Shown here: in pieces, positions 41,701-56,100 of the stretch
How positions within the stretch are numbered: position 1 is the first letter of the stretch
How the letters are laid out: each line of letters begins with the position of its first letter
Translations under genes and position numbers: made by a program
The notes under the pieces: generated by a model
The model's input: the letters and a program-made list of their open reading frames with translations, nothing else
Databases searched by the model: none
Told to the model about the DNA's origin: nothing
Source: Priapulus caudatus
Lineage: Eukaryota; Priapulida; Priapulimorpha; Priapulimorphida; Priapulidae
Assembly: GCF_000485595.1 (NCBI RefSeq)
Contig: NW_014577098.1
Location: 449,917-513,916, forward strand
Length of the DNA: 64,000 nucleotides
Direction of reading: 5' to 3'

Positions 41701-44700
41701 CTGCGCTACGCGGCAGGGCCGCGGTTCCACCGGCTGCCGCGCGCGCTGGATTGAAAGGCCCAGTATCCTAGAGCAGTTACACAACCCTGCCCATGCTGAA
41801 TGATAAACACTTGACAGGCCCGACACCGTACCAGCGAACTCCTTGATCCGCTCCGTGGAACCGCGTGCTGCTGCCCTGTGACTAGCGTGTGCATGAATTA
41901 AGGTCGAGCTTATCTTGATGATCTCCGAGCACAGAGCGCCCGGTGGGCCGCTCGCCGTCCCCGAGACCCGACCTGACACCGATTCGCAGGGCGACTTTTG
42001 TTTTGGGGATCTATCGCCCCCGATTATCATGTTTTCGGGCGGCCCTCTTTTTTGCATTCGTCGTGGGCCGAAATCGCCCGCTCGGCCCCCGTGTTATTTT
42101 TTACCCCTGACATGTGTCGCGTGCTCATTACTCAAAACAATGACTGCGACTAGTCCTGTATTAATGCTGAGCGGAGTCACAAATGGCCATCTTCTAGCCC
42201 TGGTACGTGGTCGCTTACTGATCGACATGCGGACCCAATGTGAAAATCTTTCTCGTTGTGCTGTCACCGTTACAGGCGAAGGAGCCACGATTCCTCCAGC
42301 TCTGCACTGTCGTCTACTGCGACAAAGTGACGTATAAGAGCAAGGCTGCAGCTGGAGACGCATTTGCCGCAGCGACAGTCACCAGGCTCTCATCTCTGTC
42401 AACGCAGGTGGTCCGTGGACTGCAAGCACAGACCTCCACCTCGCTGGCGTTTGCAGCACCCAGTTTGGTATGTGTCAGACGTACGTATAGCATGTTTGTG
42501 TTGTGTCAGACGTACGATATATGTTCCCGCCTGTGTCGTGTCAGACATCTCATAGTAGGTTGTGTTGTTTCAGGTATAAACCGTATAGCATATGTGTGCT
42601 CTGCTGACTCAGATTTACATACGCGTGACTAAGTTGGGGGGTAGTGCCATTTGGAGCATAAAATACATTTATATTCCCACATAACATGTCTTAGATGCGC
42701 AGCAGGTTACTACATGTTAACTAAGTATTATAGGCATTTTGAAGCCAAAAAACAATGTGCCATGCTAAATACCTCTAAGATGGCCATACGATTTTTAAAT
42801 CATTCTGGAGCAAAGAGTAATTGAAAACATATTCCATTAAAAGAATATACGGAATTTTCCTGCAATGCACAATCGCTGGTGGTGATGGAGGTGACCGGGC
42901 ATTTTTTTATCTCGGGTAAAATGCTGACTCATTAGTCATTCTTGCCTTTAACGCGAGTTTGGAAGGCGAGGCACCGTCAGCTCTGCATCGCTGTGCAATC
43001 GTTAATGCACTGTCGTTAATTACACTCGTCATCACGTTTAGAGCGGAGGGCAACTGCGGCCTGCGGCTGAGGCGTGCTGCGATGCCCACAGTGCAGAGGG
43101 AGCTGGGCATGAGTGGGGAAGAACGTTCGAGTACCAGCACGAATGAAGATGCAGGGCAGCGAAGGACCGTCACTGCCAGCGCCAACTGGTGCGGCGTGTG
43201 TGCGCGTGCGTGTGTAGTTTGTATGTGTGTGCGCCGTCTGGTGTGGGCCGTGTTTGTGCTCCGTGCGTGCATGCGTGCGTTGGTGTGGTGGGGGGGGGGG
43301 GCCTTGGACGGGATGTGCGTATGCGTGCGCTTGCTGTACTCGATGTGTAGGTGTGGCAATTCACGTGCCATGCATGTATGCGCAAGTATGCATTCGCGCG
43401 TGCAGCAACGATGTTATATAATTCTAAGACTCATCCATAAAATTATCATCATCAGTTTCTTTACAGCCGGTAATTATCGCTGATGACGCACGCCATCGTG
43501 CGATTAGTTAGCTCACACTGACATCCATCAGATGAAGCTATTGTCATGCGGGTGTCGTTCCGTCCGTCCGTCCGTGCCGCAGTCAACATGGCTAACGCCT
43601 TGAGAACCGTTTGACCCACATGCTTCAATTGGCATTACAGTGTTACTCCTATGGGAGAGCATGGCAACGCTTCCTATTTTGCGAGCACGCCAGTTGACGC
43701 TGACTTTCGAGCCACGCCCACTTTTTGGCAAAAATGGAAATGCCCATAAGTCCAGTTCAGGCTTCAACGGCATTTTGCTCATTTTTGTGTCTCGCTGAAT
43801 GAATAAGGACTCGCGCCCCAGAAACACATATCACAGGTTTTGATATCTCTTAAAAATTATGCAAATTAGGCTAATTTTTGGCGTTTCAGCTATGCATTTC
43901 AGTGTCTGCTACGCGCTCACCAAAACTCAAGAACCGTTACCACATGTTTCAAATTGCATATAGTTGTTACTCCTATGGGAGGGATTTAACGTCCTATTTT
44001 GCGCTGGAGCATTGCCAGTCTCGACCCTACTTCTCGAGCCACGCCCCACTCTTGCAAAATCTCCCCACACATGTACTCCACTTCAGTAACGGACTTTTGC
44101 TCATCTTTGCTCTCCCGTGACATGAATAAGGACTGGCCCCAAACATATCACAGGGGCTTTTGATAGTTTCTTAAAAATCATGCAAAATTAGCGTAGATTT
44201 TGGCAGTTTACTATGCATTTTCATATGTCTGCTACGCCGTCACAATAACTCGAAGATTCGTTTTGAGCCCACATGCTTTCAAATTGCATACATTGACACT
44301 TGTTACTCCTTAGGAGAGATTTGAAACGCCCTTTTGGAGCATGCCAGTCGACTACTTTCGAGCCACGCCACTTTTTGGAAAAATGGAAAAAATGCGTCAT
44401 CTAGATTCATTCGATTTGCTTAAATTTAACCTACCTGACCTACTTACCTAGCCTACCTAACCTCACCACCTACCGTACTACCCTACCTAGCCCTGTGACC
44501 CCTCCACGTACCTACCTACCTACCTACCTAGCTACCCTACCTTACCTACCTACCTACCTGCCTACCATCTTGCCTAATCGGATACCTACGCTGTAATATG
44601 TGGGTTTTTAGAGTTCATTCGCTTACAATGTAATTTGCACCTGGAATGAGTTTATTGCTTGTTATTGTTCGCGCATGCATCGCAAAACCAAAATGGCAGA

Positions 44701-47104
44701 TCATTTAGGCGTTAGCACCATCTCTTCTCACGATTTCAGACTTTTACAGATCTGTAAACATTGATTTTCCGCCATCAGAACTAACACTTGAAACAAGAAA
44801 CAGTTGAAATTTCTATAGTATAAAAGGTAGGGAGTGAAGACATTTTGATCACATTTCTGCGGTTTCGTCGTAAACGAAACAGCTCTACCAAATTTTAAAT
44901 ACACTCTCCCTCTTCTCAATCACACCCAACTCCGTGCCAGCGTATAGTGTCATCGACACTTCTCATTTGTGTTGATACATATATCGTCGCCGTGTGGCGA
45001 TGTGCGGGTGTTGAGAGGTGGGCTCTGGATGTGACATCAGAGAGTCGGACAGCTGTAACGTTGTTATGTTGTTGGTATCTTAAAGCTACATGGAGCAGCT
45101 ACTGGAGAACGTGGGTGCAGGGCCGCCGGTACCACGACAAGGTGATGGCGGAGAAGATCGACCGCGCTTGTGCGCGTGCACGCCACTGCGACCTGTGCCA
45201 GTAACCGTTGCGACCAAGCGCATGCAAAAACCCACCACCAGTGGCTCGTTCGTATCTCGTGTCCTATCTATGTCTAATTATTTGTTGTGGTTTGTAAGCG
45301 TGGTCTGTTGTTGTATGTCATGAACGCGGGCTGTCTGTTGTTCCTCCGCTCTTGGGGTCTCTCCTACCTGTGTAAGGTTACCTTACCTCCCTTCTGCATT
45401 TCTCACTTGTTCCGTTTACAGTTTGTGTTGCGGTGCTGTCTGTTTGGTTGCGTGATTGCTGTTTGTGTTGCGTGTTGTTGCAGTTTGTGTTCGGCTGTTG
45501 CTGTTTGTGTTGCGCGTGTGCTGTTTGTGTTGCGGCTGTTGCCAGTTTGTGATTGCGCGTGCTTGCAGTTGTTGCGGTGCTGCAGTTTGGTTGCCGTGTT
45601 GCGAGTTTGTTGCGGGCTGCTGTTGTATTCGGTGCCTGCTGTTGCTGTTGCGGTGCTGACCTGTTTGTATCGGTCTGCTGCAGTTTGTGTTGCGGTGTTG
45701 CAGTTTGTGTTGCGGTGCTGCTGTTTGTGTTGCGGTGTTGCAGTTTGTGTTGCGGTGTTGCAGTTTGTGTTGCGGTGTGCTGTTTTTCATTTTTTTTTGT
45801 TGCGCTGCTTTCTTTTGTGCTGTTGCTTGTGCGGTTCTGCCAGTTTGTTGCAGGTGCTTTTGCCGGGCCTCTTTTTGTTTTTGTTTTTTTTTTTCTGTTG
45901 CAGTTGTGTCCGTGCCTTTTCTTCTTTTTTTTTTTTTTTGTTTTCTTTTGTTTTTTTACTTGTTGCAGTTTGCGTGTTGCGGTGTCTCTTTTTGGGTTTT
46001 TTCTATTTTTTGTGTTTTTGTTTCTTTTTTTTTTTTTTTTTGTGTTTGTCCCTGTTCTGTGTGTTCGTCTGTGTTGTGCTTTTTTTGTGTGCTTGGGTCC
46101 GGTGCTGTTGCAGTTTGATGGTTGCAGTGCTGCCTGTTTCCTCGTTCCTCTAGATTGCTCTGAGATAAGAAAGCGTGTTGTGCCGTCTAGAGTTATCGGT
46201 CAGCGCTCTGGTATTCATCGCCCCACCCCTGGCTGTCGGATCGCACCAGTCCCTAGTGTCAGTGTACACACGTAGTGTATGTCTGGCAGACCCGAACCGG
46301 TGCCTGGACACGGCTTCTCCTCTGCTGCCAACGACTGCTACATCGGACCTGCACTTCTATGTCATTGGCCCGGAGCATCGCGGCAACAGGGCCGGCGCCG
46401 AAGAAATCCATGCGGTGCGTAACTACAAGCTGGGCCCGGGGCCCGGGGCGTGGTTGTCAGGAAGTAGCATCCCAACACTGCTGGCCCAGGAAGCTCAGAG
46501 GGGCTGGCGGCGCTTACAGCGTGGTACCGCATGGAGGTGGGTGCTAAGGCGAACGAGGGCTCGGGTGATGGGAGCATACAGGCTATCGCCATGAAGGTGG
46601 GTGCTCGTGGGAACGATGGTGGGGAGTACAGCTACCGTCGAAGGGTGGCTCGTGCTGCGACCGAGGTGTGGGGGAGTACCGCGTACCGTTGAATCGGTGG
46701 TGCTAGGAACGACGGTCGGGGGACAGTCGCAGTCGTACCGTTGTGAAGGTGGGTGTCTTGGGAACGAGGGTGGGAGTACAGCCTATCGCATGAAGTGGTG
46801 ACCCGCGTGCTGCGGAGAACGAGGGTGGGGATTACAAGCTACCCAGTGAGCGCGCGTTGCTGGGACGAGCGGTCGAATCCGGTGGGTGGTATTATCAGCT
46901 GACCGCAGAAGGCTGGCTGTGTGCTCGGTAACGGTACTGGGTGTGTAGTAAGCTACTGCATGACAGTGTGTGCTGGGAACGAGCGGAGTGGGCCGAGCTA
47001 CAGCTACCGATGAAGTGGCTGCGGTGCTACGCGCGGGAGGGACGACCGGTGGTCAGCTCTCGCCTCGGTCCGCTTCTCTCTCGCTCGCTTGCTCTGCTCC
47101 TTCT

Positions 47105-47135
<31 letters not shown>

Positions 47136-47226
47136 CCTGCTGCTCTCTCTCTGCGGTCTCCTCGTTCTCTGCTCTCTCTGCTCGTTCGTCTCCTTATCTG
47201 ACTCTCGTCCTCTCTCTCTCTCTCTG

Positions 47227-47285
<59 letters not shown>

Positions 47286-50200
47286 AGATTTCATTTACAT
47301 TCGGGTGTCGATGAGCATCTCCTGCCTGGTGCTATATGACATCACATACCCTATGTACCCGCTGTGCCGAATAATTTAACCCTGCAACACGATATCTGAT
47401 CGCCACGCATTAAACTTTTTAGCCTGGCATCGCCCAGTCCGTTACAGCCTGTTGTTGGACTATAGCCTGCCTTCGTTTCACGTCAACGTTACCGTAGTTC
47501 ACGCGTGTTACGTTTGCTATTGTGCGTGCGCGCTTGATTTCGTCCGAGCAGCGCTTGGCTTCAAGACGGCAACACTCTTCGCACGTTTCGGCATAGTCGA
47601 TCGTTGTTGACGTCGGCCTCGGACGAGCCGTGCTGCTGCAGCGGCCTGTGCGTCGACGTACGTACGCCGTAGCTGACATAGAGAAGCTCCAAGCCAAGCA
47701 AGTGAAGGCCCGATACAACACGTACAGCCCAAGGTAAGGTCCGCACAACACTGTACAACCAACGGTAAGGTCCCGTCTACACAACGTAAAGCCAAGGTAA
47801 GGTCCGCTACACGCGATACAACCAAGTAAGGTCCAGATTACACAAATACAGCCAGTAAGGGCCGGATACACACGTACAAGCCAAGTAAGGTGCCGCTACA
47901 GCACTCTACAAGCCAGATAACCTCCGCTACACGCGTATCAATGCCAAGGTTAAGGCCCCATACACAACGCATACAAATGACATCGTAAGGTCTGCTACAG
48001 ATGCTACAAGCACAAGGTAAGGTCCGCTACACATGTACAGCCAATGGTAAGGTCTCGTACTGTCTATCGTACTTAGTCCAGGTAAGGTCTGCTACACGCT
48101 ACAAGCAGTAAGGCGCCGATACACACATACAAGCAACGGTAAGGCCCGCATACACACGTACAAGCCAAACGGTAAGGTGCCGCCTACACACGTACAAGCC
48201 CAAGATTTAAGGTCCGCTACACGTACAAGCCGAATAAGGCCCGATACCACACGTACAAGACAATGTAAGTCCGCTTAGCACAGTACAAGCCAAGGGTAAT
48301 CGTCCGCGACCAGCACTTACAAGCCAAGATAAGACGTCCGGCCTCACGACGTACAAGCCAACGCCGTCTGGTAAGGTCCGCTCCGACACGACGACAAGGC
48401 CAAGATAAGGCGGCCGCCTGACCACACGTACAAGCCAATGGTAATGGCCCGATACACACGTTACAAGCGCAAGGTAAGGTCCGCGCGACAACGCTTACAA
48501 CTCAAGCATAAGGTCGCTGCACACGTACAACCAAGTCAGATGGTCCGCTACCACGTGTACAAAGGCAATAGCACGTTGTCCCGCCTACACTACGTGACAA
48601 CCGCCAATGGTAAGGTCCGTACACTGGGTGTACAAGGCCTAAGGTAAACGGAATAACGATATAATGACTACAATGATAGCCGGATATGTAGCTTATGTAT
48701 GAACACTGTTGTGCCTTGTCAGGAGACCGGCTGTGTGTCCGAGAGCAAGCGGATGGGCGCGAGAGCATACTCTATGACCATTGTCCGCCTACTCGAAGAC
48801 AGTAACGCTGACTGCAGCAGGACCAGGTATTTCTTGTTCCTCTTCTACCCTGCACCACAGGTACGACAGGCTACCATCTCCTCCCCCTCATGACTTATCA
48901 ACATGTGAAATGTTGATCCTGTCATAGTGCACTCTCCTATAAACTGTTATGTTTATGTTTCCGAGCCATCTTTGTTGGTTGTTTTGTTCCTTTCGGCAAC
49001 TTCAATGCCAAGACAATTTGGCATCTTGTATTCTCTTATTGTTGCTGTTGTTGGCTTCCTGCGCCTGCGTCTTCGTGCGGCGGCTCTCCGGTGTCCTGCG
49101 CCGGCCTGGTTTCGTCTTGTTCTATCGTCTCCTGTCTTGGTTGTTTGTCTGTTTGTGTTGTTGTCTCTGTCCACTATGTCTGCGCTGCTGCCGTTGGCCT
49201 CGCCTTGAGCGCCTGTTCCCTCAAGTTTTCGTCGCTCGACCCAGGCCCTAGACTCCTCGTGCGATGTCGTACACGATAGTGGCACGCTGACCAAGAACAA
49301 ACCTTCACCCCTAACCCGGCGATGCCCAGACTGTATTTACATTGAGAGATGGCCCCGTATAGCAGCGATTTGCCAAGTGAGAACGCTAGATATTAGCCCG
49401 TGCCTCACTACAATCTTATCCCGACTTCTCATCGAATGTATGCACAGTTCCTAGACTTGTGGCAAACTCTTACAAAATACCAGTTAGTCGAGTGGCGCTC
49501 CCTAAACAAATGATGGGGGACATCGGATAGAAGCCACAAACTTTTTCCTCAGTACTATCCAGTGCCCTAAGGTTTAAATGTTATGATAGGAGCCACTCAG
49601 CAAAGACTAGAGGAGGCGCATCTTGGATTTCAAGCGTATGGCCGCCATGTAAAACCTCATAATATCAACTATCTGTGTTAAGGTATTTATATGGTCTAGT
49701 GTTATGATTAGTTGTTGTGTGCTGAATGTGTATAATGTACTTAAGCCGGCTCGTCGTGCGAAATTTCTGACCGTCTTACTGATCTCCGCATACGGCCCCC
49801 TCTTGCTGCCTGCCTGTCTTCCGCTGTGTGTGCCCCTACCTACCCGCCATACTATAACCCCTCCCCGCTCTGCTATTCACACGAGGTCCGTGTCTGTTGC
49901 GTGGTGTGCCAGCATGCTCCAGTGTTACAACGTGTCCGACGAAGCTGGCAGACTCATTAACCCGCTACCTGCTACGCATTCGCCGTTCCGTCGACCGGTC
50001 AGCGACGGCGAAGTCACCCGCGCTTAGGCGGGCGTCCAGGTCGGCAGCGCGAGTTGTTATCGCGTCTCCGCGATTGAACGCTCATCTGTGAATTCCGGGA
50101 TGCGGCGGACCACGCCTGTCCGGCCGCGGGCTCCCCGCGGGCCTGCTTCCTATCTGCCTTCCACACCAACACGGTTGAGCCTACCTCTCGCCCGACGGGC

Positions 50201-51051
50201 GGACCGTTCTGGGTGTCGTCGTCTGCGCGCCTCGCCAGGTCCCTCAGGCCCCGACGGGGCAGTGGCGCCAAGACGCCGGGGCTCCGGTCATAACAACTGG
50301 TGAAACGCTCTACTATTCCCAGTGTGTGCGGCCCGAGTCGCTGGTGGGGCCTGTTGGCGGCCGGGTGGTGGGGTGGGGGGATTTTCGCGAGTGTCAGTCG
50401 GCGGAAAGATTAGGGCTCGTTGGCAGGGAACTAACGGTCTGGGGGTCGCGGGAAGGTTTGGGGTGTCCGGCGAGAAGTTTGAGAACTCGGGGGAAGGTTG
50501 GGGTGCCGGGATAAGTGTGGTGCTGGGGACGGTTTCCGGTGAACCCTGGGGGGAAGCGTACAAGCCAAGGTAAGGCCCGATACACACGTACAAGCCAAGG
50601 TAAGGTCCGCTACACGCGTACAAGCCAAGGTAAGGTCCGCTACACGCGTACAAGCCAAGGTAAGGTCCGCTACACGTGTACAAGCCAAGGTAAACGGAAT
50701 AACATATATATGACTACAATGATAGCCGGATATGTAGCTTATGTATGAACACTGTTGTGCGTTTCAGGAGACGGTAGTGTGTGAGAGCAAGCGATGGGAG
50801 AGCAGTACTATGACCATTGTGCCCTACTCGAAGACAGTAACGCTGACTGAGCAGGACCAGGGTATTCTGTCCTTCTACCCTGCACCACAGGTACGACATG
50901 CTTCCATCCTATTACGACATGTGAAATGTTGATCCTGGTATAGTCACTCTCCTATGAACTTTTTGTTTATTTTCGAGGCCATTTTGTTGTTGTTTTTATT
51001 CTTTTCGAATTCAATGCGAACAATTGTTGCATCTTGGTAGTTTTCTTATTC

Positions 51052-51097
<46 letters not shown>

Positions 51098-53063
51098 GTG
51101 TCACATTTTGGTGCTGCTGTTGCTGCAGGCTTCCAAGTTTGTGGTGACACAGTCTGTGATGGAGAAGGCACTGACCAAAAACAACTACACGACACGCATG
51201 CACGACTTATTATACATTGAGGAGATGGCCCAGTATAGCAGCATTGCCAGGTGAGAACGCTAGATATTAGCCATGTTCCTACTACAATTTACCCGACTTC
51301 TCATCGAAAGGTATGCACAGTGTGTGTGGCAAACTCGTTACAAATACCAATAGTCAGGTGGCTAAACAAAATGATGGGGACATTCCGGATAAAAGCACCA
51401 AACTTTTTCCATATACTATCCAGTGCCTAAGGTTTAAATTTTTGATAGGAGCCACTTCAGCAAGATAGAGGGAGGCGGCCATCTTGGATTCCAAGATGGC
51501 CGCCATGTAAAAACCTATAAATGTCAATATCTCGGCTTAAGGTTATTTATATGGTTAGGGTTATGGTTAGTGTTGTGGTGAATGTGTATAATGTACGTAT
51601 GTCGTGGAAATTTGTGTAAGTACTGATCTTCAGTGCGTGCGTGCGTGTGTGTGCGCATGCGCAGGTACAACGTGACGACGAAGCTGCAGATCATTAACCG
51701 CTACCTGCTGATGCCGTCGACCGTATCGACGGCGAAGTACGCGCAGGGAGGCGAGTTGTTCGCTCGCATGAAGCTCATCGCTGAGATCTCGGAGGACACG
51801 GCCGCGGGCCGGCTGCTGCTCAACAACGTGCAGACAGTCGTGCTAGCGCCGCTCAGCCCTGACGGCAAGCCCAAGGATAACAAGGTGAGGCTCTATCCCG
51901 CAGGTGTGGGGAGGCTGGTGGGCTGTTGGGCGGCCGGGGGGGGGATTTTCGGGGGCTCTTTTTGGCATTTCGGGGGCGAAATCGCCCGCCGCCCCCGTGT
52001 ATTTTTTCCCCTGACATGTGTGCGTGCTCATTACTCAAAACAATGACTTGCGACTTAGTCCGTATTATGCTGGAGCGGGTCACAAATGCGATCTTCTAGC
52101 CCTGCGTAAGGGTGTTACTGATCGACATGGACCAATGGTGAAAATCTTTCCGTTTCTGTCACTCGATTACAGGGCGGAAGAGGCACGATTCCTCCAGTCT
52201 GCACTGTGTCTACTGCAAGGTGACGTATAAGAGCAAGGCTGAGCTGGAGACGCATTGCCGCAGCGACAGTCACCAGGCTCTCATCTTGTCAGACGAGGGT
52301 CGTGACTGGAAGCACAGACCTCCACCTCGTGGCCTTTGCAGCACCCAGTTTGTGTTGTGTCAGACGTACGTATAGCATGTTTGTGTTGTGTGAGACGTAC
52401 GTATAATATGTTTGTGTCATGTCAGACATACTCATAGTAGGTTTGTGTTGTTTCAGATAAACCTATAGCATATGTGTGCTCTGTGACTCAGATTTACATA
52501 GGTGACTAAATATATATACCATTTGGAGCAAAAAAAACACATTAATATTCCACATGACATGTCTTAGATGCGCAGAGGTTACTACATGTACTAAGCTATA
52601 TAAGCATTTTGAAGCAAAAAACATGTTCCATGTAATACCTCTAAGATGTGCATACGTTTTAAATCATTTGGAGCAAAAATAATGACAACCATATTCCATT
52701 AAAAAATATACGGAATTTTCCTGCAATGCACAATCGCTGGTGGTGATGGAGGTGACAAACGGGGCATTTTTTTATCAATTGTGACTCATTAGTGATTCTT
52801 GCCTTAACGAGTTTATGAAAGGAGGCACCCGTCAGCTTGCATCGTGTGCCAATCGTTAATGACTGTCGTTAATTACACTCGTCATCAGGTTTATGAGCGG
52901 AGGCAACTGTCGGCTGGGTGAGGCGTGCTGCGATGCCCACAGTGAGGAGGAGCTGGATGAGTGGAAGGAACGCTTCGAGTACAGGACGATGAAGATGCAG
53001 GGAGCGAAGGACCGTCAGCTGCAGGGCAACTGGTGCGTGCGTGTGTGCGTGCGTGTGTAAGTT

Positions 53064-53117
<54 letters not shown>

Positions 53118-56100
53118 TGTGCGCGTGCGTGCATGCGTGCGTGTGTGTGTGAGCGGATGTGCGTATGCGTGCGTGCGTGTGTAGGTGTGTCAATTCACGT
53201 GCATGCATGTATGCAAGTATGCATTTGTGCGTGGCAGCAACGATGTATATTCTGAGAAATTCATCAGTAAATATCATCATTGGTTTCTTACAGTGGACTA
53301 ATTATTGTTATACGCACCGCATCGTGGGATTATTTTTAGCTCACATTGACATCGTCAAGAAGAGCTATTGCCATGGGGTGTCGTCCGTCATACGTCCGTC
53401 CGTCCGTCGTCAACATTTGGCTACGCGTGAGACCGTTTGACCCACATGTTTCAAATTAGCAGTACAGTTGTTACTCCTATGGGAGAGATGGTGAACGTCT
53501 TTTTGGAGCAGCAGTTGACCTACTTTCGAGCCAGCGCCCACTTTTTGGCAAAAATGAAATGCCATTAAGTACAGTCAGGGTCAAGCGGATTTTGCCTCAT
53601 TTTTGGTCTGTGAATGATAAGGACTCGCCCCAAATATCACAGGGTTTTGATATTCTAAAAATTATGCCAAACTTAGGTAAGATATTTGGCAGTTTGCACT
53701 ATGATTTCAGTGTCTGCCTGACCGGTCACCAATACTCAAGACCGTTTTACCACATGTTGTCAATTGCATATAGTATGTTACTCCTATGGGAGGGATTTGA
53801 AGTCTCATTTGGAGCATGCAGTCGACCTACTTTCGAGGCCCGCCACTATTTATGGCGCAAAAATGGGAAAGTGGCATAGTCAGTCAGGTATCAACGGGAT
53901 TTGCTCATTTTGGCTGTGAATGAATAAGGACTGGCCCAAACATATCACAGGGGTTGATTTTCTAAAATCATGCAATTAGGTAGATTTTAGGCAGTATTCA
54001 CTATGCATTCATGTCTAGCCTACGGTCGACTCAAGGTGACGCGCAAGGATCGTTGGAGCCTACCATCGTTTCCGAGATGCAGACAGTTGACTTTGGTTAA
54101 CTCTATAGGAGAGATGTTGATCACGCGCGCTATTTTCGGATGGGGTTCATGCAGTCCGAGCCTACTTTGAGCAGCCACTGTTTGTTGGCAAAAATGAAAT
54201 GAGTCATCTAGCATTCATGTCGTTTTGTTAATTTACCTACTACCTACTTACCTTACCTACTACCTACCTACCTACTACCTACCTACCTACCTACCTACTA
54301 CCTACCCTACTAGCCTACCTACCTACCTACCTACCTACCTAACCTACTATCTGCTAATGCAGGCATACCTACGTCTGTGTTAGATTCTTCGTATACAGTA
54401 ATTTCATGAACTGTTTATTCGCTTTTATTTGCGCGAATGATCGAAACCAAAATGGCGATCATTAGGCGTCCACCACTCCGCCCAGATTTCAGACTTTCAG
54501 ACTGAAATCATTTTATTCGCTCAGAGTAACCCTGAACAGACAGTGAAATTTCTTATTAGTATAAAAGGGCGAGTAAGGACAGTTGATCACATTAGTGGTT
54601 TCGTCCTGTAAAACGAAAACACTTACAATTTTAATATCATCTCCTCTCTTCCACCCAAGGTGAGCTATAGTGTCATTGACACTTTCATTTTTGTTGATAC
54701 ATATATCGTCGCCGTGTGGCGATGTGCGGATAAGATACACCTCGGCACCGAGTTTGTTTTAGTGAGACGTGTTGAGGTGGGCGGGTCAGAGGAGGCGCGA
54801 GCAGCTGTACGTTTGTTTTAGTTGTAGGTTCTTAAGCTACATGGAGCCACTACTGCGAGGAAGTGGTGTGCAGGCGCCGGTGCCGACAAGGTGTGCATGG
54901 CGATAGAGAGCATCGACTCGGTGTGCGCGTGCACGCCAAGCGGCGACCTGGACGTACCGTGGCACGAAGCGATGCACGACCAGTGGCTGTTCACCGTCCA
55001 CGAGCAAGGTACGGAACGTGGCATGATGCGGGCGCGGGTTCTGTGGTTCCCCGCTCTTGTTCGTCTCTCCTTGTGTAAGCGTTACCTTACCTCCCTTCTG
55101 CATTGTCTCACTATTGTGATCGGCGTTACGTTTGATGTTGCGTGCCTGCGTGTTGTGGTTTTGCGGAGATTGTGTTGTGTTTGTTTGCGGTGCTTGCCAG
55201 TTTTGTTGCGCTGGTTGCTGGGTGTGTTGACGGTGTTGCTGTTTGTGCTTGCGGTGTTGCAGCTTTGTGTTGCGGTGGTTGCAGTTGTGTTGCGGTGACC
55301 GGCCAGTTTGTCGTTGCGGTGTTGCGTTTGGTTGCGAGTGCTGAGTTTGTATTGCGGTTTGCTGCTGTGTGTGTTTGCTGTGCTGTTGTTATTGCGGTGG
55401 CTGCAGTTTGTGTTGCGGACTGTTGCAGTTTGATGTTGCCGGTTGCTGCGGTTTGTGTTGCGGTGTTGCTGCTTTGTGTTGCCGGTTCTGCGTTCTGTGT
55501 CTGCGGTGTTGCAGTGTTGCAGTTGTGTTGCGGTGCTGCTGTTGTGTGCGGTGTGCTGTTTGTGTTGCGGTGCTGACGAGTTTGTGTTGCGGCTGTTGCG
55601 GTGTTGCAGTGTGTGTTGCGGTGAACTGGCTGTTCGGTGTGCGGTGTTGCAGTTTGTGTTCGGTGCGGTGTTTGTGTTGCGTGGCAGTTGCGTTGTGTTT
55701 GCTGCTGCTGTTTGTGTTGCGGGGTTGCAGTTGTGTTGCAGTCTGGCTGTTTTTCTCCGTTCCTCTAGATTGTGAAAAAAGCGAAAGCTGGCGTCTAATT
55801 ATCGGTCAGCCCTCTGTATTCATTCGCCCACCCCTGACCTGTCGATGCCAGTCCCCTTATTCTATCACGACGTTGTATGTCTGCAGACGAAGGGTGGGAC
55901 GCTTTGCTCTGTCACGACGTACATCGGAGCAATTCTACATTCCAGCATCAATCAGCGGCCCGAAGAAATCGTGGCCGTAACTACGACTGGAGCCCGTGTG
56001 TCAGGAAGTAACATCAAACACTGCTGGCAGGAACGCGGAAAGGGGTGGGGGAGTTACGCTTACCGCTCGGTGAAAGGTGGTGCTGGAACAGAGGGTGGGA

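Larger units (their letters stand above)
41981..50557 (+). pseudogene. Noisy copy 2 of the HELZ block, exons 5 to 12
   Basis: Frameshifted copies of HELZ exons at about 42,276-42,478 (C2H2/RPPPRG), 43,036-43,188 (CCCH), 45,086-45,256, 46,290-46,536, 47,481-47,701, 48,723-48,860, 49,222-49,370 and 49,920-50,280. It starts with the right end of the family C element (to about 42,110) and the ACATGTGT flank. Family F, the 20-bp array, both donor minisatellites and the CT tract recur in the same places. It ends in the G-rich repeat normally found before 60 kb, then abruptly joins the 30-bp minisatellite at 50,558. Confidence 0.8.
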
